Shown one piece after another: positions 7,160 to 11,116 of a stretch of DNA of 11,116 nucleotides. The notes under the pieces are model-generated. The model searched no databases and was not told the DNA's origin. It saw only the letters and a list, made by a program, of their open reading frames with translations. The position numbers were made by a program, and so were the translations under genes. Numbering within the stretch: position 1 is the stretch's first letter; every line of letters starts with the position of its first letter. The stretch comes from Candidatus Pacearchaeota archaeon RBG_13_36_9 (GTDB lineage Archaea; Nanobdellota; Nanobdellia; Pacearchaeales; GW2011-AR1): NCBI GenBank assembly GCA_001786395.1, contig MFWN01000075.1, forward strand, positions 14,102 through 25,217. Reading direction: 5' to 3'.

Positions 7160-8011
7160 GTGGCAAAATTGACGAGAGAAAAAATAGATTTGACAAGAGA
7201 AATAGGATTTCCATTTTCCTTTAATCTAGAGAATTTGGAAACAGTTTGTGGGGATGGAGTAAGATTGGGAGAGCCCTGGTTTAAGACTCTTGCTATATGG
7301 AGGAGCTTGAAGCTGGCTTGTGATTGCACTGATGAAAAAGGGAATATAACAAAACAGCCTAATTTAGAGCGGTATAGAGATCCTCATTCTATTTTGTACA
7401 CCGGCAGGAGAGGTGTTTATTGGGATAATAATGATTTGTGGGATTTAATCAACAAAAAGAAAATTAGGTCGGATGTAACCTTGCTTCATTCAGGAACAAT
7501 TGCAGGAGAACTAATAAGGACAGAAGGGCACGAACATCTCTCTAATTTTCCCGAGATTTATGAAACAATTAATGGAAGAGGAGGATATCTTTTGTTTAAG
7601 GCACACGATGATGAGGTTGAGGATGTTATGTTTGTTATTTCAGAGAAAGGAGACCATGTTGTTTTTCCTCCTGGCTATAAGCATATAAGCGTGAATATAG
7701 GAGAAACTCCTCTTGTAATGACCGATTGGGTGAGCACAGAGGCTAACACAAATTTTGATTACATAAGGAGACATAATGGAGGGCCTTATTGGGTTGTTAA
7801 AAAAGACAAATTATGGTTTGTAAGAAATCTGAGATACAAGAAATCTCCTAGAATAAGAGTAGTTAAGCCTGCTCCTGAAATTTCGGAGCTTGAAATAAAG
7901 AAAGGAGAGCCTATGTTTAATCTTGTTAAAGATGGGAAAATAGAAAAACTGGATTTTTTAAATGACACTTCTAAGAGGGATTTTTATAAGAAAGCATTTA
8001 TTGCTTGTTAG
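7160..8011 (+). CDS. pgiA: cupin-type glucose-6-phosphate isomerase
   Basis: This cytoplasmic metalloenzyme interconverts glucose 6-phosphate and fructose 6-phosphate. It belongs to the archaeal cupin PGI family, unrelated to bacterial and eukaryotic PGI. The cupin signature TEGHEHLSNFPEIYETINGR supplies His124, His126 and Glu132, with the second-motif ligand His175 in PPGYKH. TGRRGVY and TDWVSTEANTNFDYI also match the family. At 283 aa it is longer than the roughly 190-aa Pyrococcus enzyme, with extra N- and C-terminal sequence. GTG at 7160 (VAKLTREK) is chosen; TTG at 7151 adds three residues and directly follows an in-frame stop. No Shine-Dalgarno is seen. It follows glucokinase, giving the first two steps of glucose catabolism, but has its own promoter. 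Its stop overlaps that of the convergent repressor gene. Confidence 0.85.
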   Translation: MAKLTREKIDLTREIGFPFSFNLENLETVCGDGVRLGEPWFKTLAIWRSLKLACDCTDEKGNITKQPNLERYRDPHSILYTGRRGVYWDNNDLWDLINKKKIRSDVTLLHSGTIAGELIRTEGHEHLSNFPEIYETINGRGGYLLFKAHDDEVEDVMFVISEKGDHVVFPPGYKHISVNIGETPLVMTDWVSTEANTNFDYIRRHNGGPYWVVKKDKLWFVRNLRYKKSPRIRVVKPAPEISELEIKKGEPMFNLVKDGKIEKLDFLNDTSKRDFYKKAFIAC

Positions 8012-8403
8012 CCAACATAAGAAGGTGTTGGAAACTTTTTGTTTAATTGTATAAGTTCGCTTATTATTTCTATAGATTCTTCAGAAAGAGAATGCTCTAA
8101 CTTATGGGCTTCTTCTGCTGATTTTTCTTCATTATGCCCCAGGAATTTTTCAACAAATTTTTTAACTGCAAAATGCCTGTCAAAAAGCTTTTCAGCTTCT
8201 TTTTTTCCTTTTCCTGTCAAAAAGATTTTAGAGTAAGGCTCTATTTTTACAAGATTCTCTCCTGCAAGCTTCCTTATCATTTCCGAAACACTTGGCTTTG
8301 ATATTCTGAGTTCGTTTGCTATATCCACATTTCTGACCCCCTTTCCCTTTTCAAACTTATAAATAGTCCTCAAATAATCTTCCCTGCTTTTTTTCTTATC
8401 CAT
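8008..8403 (-). CDS. DtxR/MntR-family metal-dependent transcriptional repressor
   Basis: This 131-residue protein has an N-terminal winged helix (about 6-65; DYLRTIYKFE, VDIANELRISKPSVSEMIRKL as recognition region, LTGKGKKEA wing) and a metal-binding/dimerisation domain (about 66-125; DRHFAVKKFV, KLEHSLSEE). The SH3-like third domain of DtxR is absent, as in MntR. Asp9, His77, Glu103 and His104 fall at known ligand positions. The ligand that is Glu99 in MntR and Cys102 in DtxR is His100 here, so Mn2+ or Fe2+ preference cannot be assigned. The ATG at 8403 lies 30 nt from its TATA box (leaderless), and a DtxR-like palindrome between the two indicates autorepression. No metal transporter is in the window. 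Confidence 0.85.
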   Translation of the reverse strand: MDKKKSREDYLRTIYKFEKGKGVRNVDIANELRISKPSVSEMIRKLAGENLVKIEPYSKIFLTGKGKKEAEKLFDRHFAVKKFVEKFLGHNEEKSAEEAHKLEHSLSEESIEIISELIQLNKKFPTPSYVG

Positions 8404-8423
8404 AAGTTAGGTATGCCTAACTT
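8404..8423. promoter_or_regulatory. DtxR-type operator
   Basis: AAGTTAGGTATGCCTAACTT is a palindrome with perfect 8-bp arms around TATG. Its core TTAGG-N4-CCTAA matches the DtxR-family consensus (TTAGGTTAGCCTAA). It abuts the repressor's start codon and ends just before its TATA box, so binding would block transcription initiation. Confidence 0.75.
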
Positions 8424-8425
8424 TA

Positions 8426-8433
8426 TTTATAAA
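8426..8433 (-). promoter_or_regulatory. TATA box of the DtxR/MntR-family gene
   Basis: TTTATAAA on the minus strand begins 30 nt before the ATG at 8403. Confidence 0.6.
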
Positions 8434-8447
8434 TATTTCTGCTTGAA

Positions 8448-8461
8448 GAAAGGTTTTTAAA
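8448..8461 (+). promoter_or_regulatory. promoter of the 114-aa gene
   Basis: GAAAGG (BRE-like) precedes TTTTTAAA (8454-8461), which begins 29 nt before the ATG at 8483, so a leaderless transcript is predicted. The DtxR-type operator is about 25 bp upstream and could influence this gene too. Confidence 0.5.
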
Positions 8462-8482
8462 GAGGAATTTTTTTGAGAACGG

Positions 8483-8827
8483 ATGGAAGTGTTTAGATAT
8501 TATTATAGGAATTATACAGGAAGGGTAGAATTTCCTTATGATGTGGCTTATCACTTTAACGGCCGAAATAATGGAAAGGGGGTTGCAGAGGTTCAAACTT
8601 TTCCTTTGCGTATAAGAGTAAATGGCAAACTATGCGAAAAACTTCTTTCTTTAAGTTCAGAGCAAGAATCAATTGAAGAGGTCATAGGAGAATCTAAGTT
8701 TAGAGTTGAGCTTAGAGGAAAAAACAGCAAAGATTCCAAAAATAAGGCAAGAGGTGCGATTCATAAGACTTTGTTGGGAAGGACAAAGGCACTAATAAGT
8801 AAAGGGTATGTTTCTTTAAGTGAATAA
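8483..8827 (+). CDS. unrecognised 114-aa protein
   Basis: I cannot assign a family. The protein is soluble. The N-terminal half is rich in aromatic residues and looks like beta-strand (MEVFRYYYRNYTGRVEFPYD, then QTFPLRIRVNGK). The C-terminal half is basic and polar (GKNSKDSKNKARGAIHKT). It has a single cysteine, no signal peptide and no membrane segment. The ATG is at the exact distance from a TATA box expected for a leaderless mRNA, which supports the start. It is divergent from the DtxR/MntR-family repressor and lies immediately upstream of tRNA-Gln, which has a separate TATA box. Basic charge could mean nucleic-acid binding, but this is a guess. Confidence 0.65.
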   Translation: MEVFRYYYRNYTGRVEFPYDVAYHFNGRNNGKGVAEVQTFPLRIRVNGKLCEKLLSLSSEQESIEEVIGESKFRVELRGKNSKDSKNKARGAIHKTLLGRTKALISKGYVSLSE

Positions 8828-8828
8828 G

Positions 8829-8836
8829 TTTATAAA
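8829..8836 (+). promoter_or_regulatory. TATA box of tRNA-Gln
   Basis: TTTATAAA begins 31 nt before the first tRNA base. It overlaps the region just after the stop of the 114-aa gene. Confidence 0.6.
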
Positions 8837-8859
8837 TTTTCCTTTCTGAGTGTTATTAT

Positions 8860-8932
8860 AGCCCCGTAGTCTAGTGGTCAAGGATCCGGCCCTCTGGAGG
8901 CTGGGACCCAGGTTCGAATCCTGGCGGGGCTA
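8860..8932 (+). tRNA. tRNA-Gln (anticodon CTG)
   Basis: The full cloverleaf is visible. The acceptor stem AGCCCCG (8860-8866) pairs with CGGGGCT (8925-8931), with A8932 as discriminator. The D-arm is 8869-8885. The anticodon stem CGGCC/GGCTG holds the loop CTCTGGA with anticodon CTG at 8894-8896, and the T-arm is CCAGG-TTCGAAT-CCTGG. The loop matches archaeal tRNA-Gln(CUG). CCA is not encoded and no intron is present. The last 12 nt and the next 2 are duplicated at 11050-11063. Confidence 0.93.
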
Positions 8933-8934
8933 TA
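8921..8934 (+). repeat. left direct repeat (attachment site or target duplication) at the tRNA-Gln 3' end
   Basis: CTGGCGGGGCTATA covers the 3' strand of the T and acceptor stems, the discriminator base and two further bases. It is identical to 11050-11063. The intact tRNA remains on this side. Confidence 0.8.
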
Positions 8935-8935
8935 C

Positions 8936-8960
8936 TATATTTTGTGATTTTGAAGGGTCA
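8936..8960 (+). repeat. left inverted repeat of the candidate element
   Basis: This is a 25-bp sequence with core ATTTTGTGAT and end AAGGGTCA. It matches the reverse complement of 11018-11042 at 21 of 25 positions. It also pairs locally: TATTTTGTGA (8938-8947) is the exact reverse complement of 8972-8981. Confidence 0.7.
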
Positions 8961-8981
8961 GTGATTTTTTTTCACAAAATA
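8938..8981. repeat. local inverted repeat at the left end of the element
   Basis: Arms TATTTTGTGA and TCACAAAATA are perfect 10-bp complements separated by 24 nt. A third copy of TCACAAAAT is at 11031-11039 near the right end. The arms could be recombinase or regulator binding sites; the long loop makes a terminator unlikely. Confidence 0.55.
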
Positions 8982-9065
8982 TCCTTTGCCCATTATGTTT
9001 GTGTACTGACATGTCATGGATGGAAGGAGTTTAAAAATCCATGCGACAACGGGATGGTGACATAA

Positions 9066-9203
9066 TTAGTTTAGGATTTCAATGGTAATTTGAGTTAAAA
9101 CTCCTGGCTTGAGATTATCTTCTAGAATCTTTGGAATGACAATTATAGCTTGTGAGCCATGCTTGGCTATTCTTTTTGTGATTGTGAAGGATTGGGTTGT
9201 CAT
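9066..9203 (-). CDS. AbrB/SpoVT-domain mini-protein (45 aa)
   Basis: This is a single swapped-hairpin AbrB/MazE-type domain. ITKRIAKHGSQAIIVIPKIL followed by LKPGVLTQITIEIL follows the archaeal pattern with a basic first strand, an I-P turn and an LKPG-hxhxI second strand. Such proteins are dimeric DNA-binding regulators, or antitoxins when paired with a toxin; no toxin-like ORF adjoins it. ATG at 9203 (MTTQSFT) is preferred over an upstream TTG because a TATA box starts 31 nt before it, giving a leaderless mRNA. It follows the Cys-rich gene on the same strand but has its own promoter, so the two may be only partly co-transcribed. It is cargo of the candidate mobile element. Confidence 0.7.
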   Translation of the reverse strand: MTTQSFTITKRIAKHGSQAIIVIPKILEDNLKPGVLTQITIEILN

Positions 9204-9226
9204 TTTATTTTTCTCTTTGATCAAAT

Positions 9227-9234
9227 ATTTTATA
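9227..9234 (-). promoter_or_regulatory. TATA box of the AbrB mini-gene
   Basis: TATAAAAT on the minus strand begins 31 nt before the ATG at 9203. It lies in the space after the stop of the Cys-rich gene. Confidence 0.5.
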
Positions 9235-9248
9235 TGCCTTTTCAACAA

Positions 9249-10124
9249 CTACATTCCCCCTCTACTGAATGGATTAGGTCCAGAAAAACCAGGTCTTCTA
9301 AAACATTCTTCACTGGATTTAAAATCTTTTTCTGATTGTCCAAGATTACACTCTCGGGTTTGACAATTGTATGCAGGACAATGGAAAGCACCACCCCATA
9401 GTTCGCCTGTATTTTTTCTCCTAAAAAGAGGATACGATATTTTTGTGGGTTTTTCACAAGAGTTGTTGTCCCAAGATGAATTTTTATAAACTCCATAACA
9501 ATCAGTATTAGAATTTTTAAAACCCTTAATTTCAATCTCAAAGCCTAGGTTTTTTTCTAATTCTGCTTTAGCTTGTTGTTCATCTTCGCTAGTGAATATA
9601 CATTTTGTAGGATCAATTTCAGGTTTTTTGAATAGATTTTTTCCTGCTTTAATTGAAACCGCATCTTGCAATATAGTTTTTATAAAGTATTGAAACTCCA
9701 ATTCCTTTCTATCATGATAAGATGCAAAACCTGTGGGTAAGACCTCTCGAATTTCATCTTTATTAGTTACTTCAAATTTGCAATTCTCTACAGCCCCTAT
9801 TAAATTTTTTAGTTCCTCTGTTTGTTTGCAAATTCTCTCAAGATTAAATCTGGCAGATGCCCCAGAATTTTCAGTTTTCATATTTTTCTTTATTCTTTGA
9901 TATGTTTCAATATCCTTAGTATTTGGTTTTCTTGTTAAAATTTCCCCCTTAGCTCCTGAGTAATAACTCCTAAACCCACACATTTCACTATATGACTGAT
10001 TAATCTCTATTGTGTTGCTTGGAACTAAAATTAACATTCTCTGGGATCCACTCTTATCAGTTTCTCTGCTCGAAGCATCTTCTTGATAAAAGACCCTGAT
10101 ATTTTCTTCTGTTTGTGTTTTCAT
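9249..10124 (-). CDS. cysteine-rich protein of unknown function (291 aa)
   Basis: This family is not recognised. It is a hydrophilic 291-residue protein with ten cysteines, four of them clustered near the C-terminus (Cys249, 254, 259, 274; core CPAYNCQTREC), and a Gly/Pro/Ser-rich tail. A TATA-like TTTATATG (10152-10159, minus strand) starts 35 nt before the ATG at 10124 (MKTQTEEN), so this start is chosen. An in-frame TTG at 10193 would add a hydrophobic N-terminus (ILQQILISLLIYMLLL), so a membrane anchor cannot be wholly excluded. The CPAYN/EC pattern resembles CGKYN/EC in the 105-aa protein at 4452-4769. It is divergent from the TrmB-family gene, which probably controls it. Confidence 0.6.
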   Translation of the reverse strand: MKTQTEENIRVFYQEDASSRETDKSGSQRMLILVPSNTIEINQSYSEMCGFRSYYSGAKGEILTRKPNTKDIETYQRIKKNMKTENSGASARFNLERICKQTEELKNLIGAVENCKFEVTNKDEIREVLPTGFASYHDRKELEFQYFIKTILQDAVSIKAGKNLFKKPEIDPTKCIFTSEDEQQAKAELEKNLGFEIEIKGFKNSNTDCYGVYKNSSWDNNSCEKPTKISYPLFRRKNTGELWGGAFHCPAYNCQTRECNLGQSEKDFKSSEECFRRPGFSGPNPFSRGGM

Positions 10125-10151
10125 TTTATTTTTGTTATTATTTAGTAATAA

Positions 10152-10159
10152 CATATAAA
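10152..10159 (-). promoter_or_regulatory. TATA-like box of the 291-aa Cys-rich gene
   Basis: TTTATATG on the minus strand starts 35 nt before the ATG at 10124, giving a predicted leader of only a few bases. Confidence 0.4.
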
Positions 10160-10176
10160 TTAATAGGCTTATTAAT
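10159..10176. promoter_or_regulatory. palindrome between divergent promoters, candidate TrmB operator
   Basis: ATTAATA-GGCT-TATTAAT has perfect 7-bp arms. It abuts the TATA box of the Cys-rich gene and lies about 37 bp before that of the TrmB-family gene. A second, weaker repeat GTAAT-N5-ATTAC follows at 10184-10198. Confidence 0.4.
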
Positions 10177-10212
10177 ATTTGCTGTAATATCAAATTACGA
10201 CAAATAGCAAGA

Positions 10213-10220
10213 TTTAAATA
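10213..10220 (+). promoter_or_regulatory. TATA box of the TrmB-family gene
   Basis: TTTAAATA begins exactly 29 nt before the ATG at 10242, so a leaderless transcript is predicted. Confidence 0.6.
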
Positions 10221-10241
10221 AACCTAAAACATCAGTATTTT

Positions 10242-10994
10242 ATGGAAAATCTAGAGATTAAAAAAGGACTCAAGGAAGTAGGATTAACGGAAAATGAAAC
10301 TAAAGTTTATACAGCATGCCTTGAATTGGGTTCGTCCTTAGCCTCAAAAATAGCTGAAAGGTGTGCAATCTATAGAACTATCACCTATGATATTCTTAAT
10401 AGCCTTATTGAAAAAGGATTAGTCTCCTACTTTATTAAAGAGAATAGAAAATACTTTCATGCCATATCTCCAGATGCTTTAACAAAATATCTAGAAGAGA
10501 AAGAGAGGATTATAAAAGAACAAATGGAAACTATTAAACCTCTGATAGAACAACTTAAAAAAATGAAATCTCCAAAAAAGGAGGCATATTCTATTGAAGT
10601 TTTTGCTGGAAAAGAAGGTTTCAAAACACTTCTTGAAGATATACTAAAAGAAAATAAAGATTATAGGATGATTGGTTATGAAGCACTAGGTATTCACTTG
10701 ATAGAATACTTTTTTATACATTGGCAGAAAAGAAGAATAAAACAGAAGATAAAAAGATATATTATTGCTAAAGAAAAAAGAAGATCAGAAATAGAGAAAA
10801 ATAAACAATTAACAGATGTGAAATATCTACCAGATACTCATGAAATTCCAACCTCGGTTTTAATATATGGAAATAAGTCAATACTATTTTTACCCTTGGA
10901 AAACGATTTTGTTGCAGTAAGGATAGAAAGCCAGAAAATTGCTGAGTCTTTTAATACTTATTTTGATTTATTGTGGAAAATCGCTAAGAAATAG
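10242..10994 (+). CDS. TrmB-family transcriptional regulator
   Basis: This 250-residue protein has an N-terminal winged helix of the TrmB type (about 8-78; GLTENETKVYTACLELG, then YRTITYDILNSLIEKGLVSY), a helical linker likely to form a coiled coil (about 80-108), and a C-terminal effector domain (about 118-250) with the family-like IEVFAGKEGFKTLLEDIL and a late ILFLPLENDFVAVRI. TrmB proteins of archaea often sense sugars and control transport or central carbon genes, but many members have other ligands. Ser33-Ser-Leu-Ala-Ser lies where the wing-helix region begins. It is divergent from the Cys-rich gene inside the candidate element, so its likely targets are itself and that gene. Any action on the nearby glycolytic genes is speculation. 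Confidence 0.85.
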   Translation: MENLEIKKGLKEVGLTENETKVYTACLELGSSLASKIAERCAIYRTITYDILNSLIEKGLVSYFIKENRKYFHAISPDALTKYLEEKERIIKEQMETIKPLIEQLKKMKSPKKEAYSIEVFAGKEGFKTLLEDILKENKDYRMIGYEALGIHLIEYFFIHWQKRRIKQKIKRYIIAKEKRRSEIEKNKQLTDVKYLPDTHEIPTSVLIYGNKSILFLPLENDFVAVRIESQKIAESFNTYFDLLWKIAKK

Positions 10995-11017
10995 CCTTAA
11001 TTTTTACCTCAAACTGG

Positions 11018-11042
11018 TGACCCTTGATTATCACAAAATGTA
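11018..11042 (-). repeat. right inverted repeat of the candidate element
   Basis: This 25-bp sequence begins TGACCCTT and contains ATCACAAAAT. It is the inverted counterpart of 8936-8960, with mismatches at 4 of 25 positions. Confidence 0.7.
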
Positions 11043-11049
11043 TGTTTTT

Positions 11050-11063
11050 CTGGCGGGGCTATA
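11050..11063 (+). repeat. right direct repeat (copy of the tRNA-Gln 3' end)
   Basis: CTGGCGGGGCTATA is an exact copy of 8921-8934 with no tRNA body attached. This is what remains on the far side of an element inserted at a tRNA 3' end. Confidence 0.8.
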
Positions 11064-11116
11064 TACCTTTTTGAAGAAAATTGGGGCAATTTTTGAGTTA
11101 ACATTTTTTAATTTAA
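11064..11116. other. flanking AT-rich sequence
   Basis: No gene or repeat is visible in these last 53 bases. If the element reading is right, this is the original sequence downstream of tRNA-Gln. Confidence 0.5.

Larger units (their letters stand above)
8935..11049. mobile_element. candidate tRNA-integrated non-autonomous element (about 2.1 kb)
   Basis: The segment is bounded by exact 14-bp direct repeats derived from the tRNA-Gln 3' end and, just inside them, by 25-bp inverted repeats matching at 21 of 25 positions (8936-8960 and 11018-11042). It carries an AbrB-domain gene, a Cys-rich gene and a divergent TrmB-family gene, but no integrase, transposase, Cas1 or replication gene. Casposons are known to insert at tRNA 3' ends with 14-15 bp duplications and to have terminal inverted repeats, so a non-autonomous casposon derivative is one reading. 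A satellite moved by a tyrosine recombinase is another. A weakness is that the inverted repeats sit 1 nt (left) and 7 nt (right) from the direct repeats. Confidence 0.6.

Noticed and set aside
9007..9043. Palindrome TGACATGTCA and a CATGGAT/ATCCATG hairpin after the AbrB gene
   Set aside because: The arms are short with a 15-nt loop and no clear U-tract; I cannot assign a role.
8874..9065. 63-codon plus-strand ORF overlapping the tRNA
   Set aside because: It starts inside tRNA-Gln and covers the left end repeats; the translation has no protein-like features.
9041..9088. 15-codon plus-strand ORF (MRQRDGDIISLGFQW) preceded by AAGGAG
   Set aside because: It is very short, has no TATA box at the right distance and overlaps the end of the AbrB gene on the other strand.
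9066..9248. Toxin-antitoxin pair made of the AbrB mini-protein and the 291-aa protein
   Set aside because: The 291-aa protein shows no known toxin motifs, is far larger than usual toxins, and the AbrB gene has its own promoter.
1..11116. CRISPR array or cas genes
   Set aside because: No regularly spaced repeats and no Cas motifs were seen on either strand.

Overview
The window looks like an AT-rich archaeal genome, most probably a small-genome lineage of the DPANN type. The evidence is a cupin-type glucose-6-phosphate isomerase, a TrmB-family regulator, fused AbrB-PhoU regulators, a tRNA-Gln without an encoded CCA, and archaeal TATA boxes (TTTAAATA and variants). For most genes the TATA box starts 27-31 nt before the start codon, which implies leaderless mRNAs. 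The exact lineage is inferred, not proven.

Region 1 (1-5885). A cut-off lipoprotein-like gene (1-126, minus) is followed by a small Cys protein (283-483, minus), which is divergent from a first AbrB-PhoU regulator (651-1649). A second AbrB-PhoU paralogue (4896-5885) is divergent from a minus-strand cluster. That cluster reads, in order of transcription: a 105-aa Cys-rich protein, a 277-aa unknown, a GalT/HIT-like enzyme and a sugar nucleotidylyltransferase. Both phoU promoters carry an inverted repeat with the same geometry (9-bp arms, 7-bp spacer, 4 bp before the TATA box). This suggests autoregulation that may also control the divergent genes.

Region 2 (5886-8459). This holds upper glycolysis: a glucokinase (Glk/COG0837 type) broken by one frameshift near 6174, then cupin glucose-6-phosphate isomerase. 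The isomerase TATA box sits inside a perfect 8-bp inverted repeat. A DtxR/MntR-family repressor lies convergent to the isomerase and has a DtxR-like palindrome between its TATA box and its start.

Region 3 (8460-11116). A 114-aa unknown gene and tRNA-Gln(CTG) are followed by a candidate mobile element of about 2.1 kb (8935-11049). The last 12 nt of the tRNA plus 2 nt are repeated exactly (14 bp) at 11050-11063, and 25-bp imperfect inverted repeats lie just inside both repeats. The element carries a 45-aa AbrB-domain protein, a 291-aa Cys-rich unknown and a divergent TrmB-family regulator. It has no recombinase. A 14-bp target duplication at a tRNA 3' end together with terminal inverted repeats resembles non-autonomous casposons. 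A satellite mobilised by a tyrosine recombinase is the main alternative.

A recurring theme is a transcription regulator (AbrB-PhoU, AbrB or TrmB) next to or divergent from a Cys-containing protein of unknown function, several of which share a short CGK or C-x-x-YN type motif.
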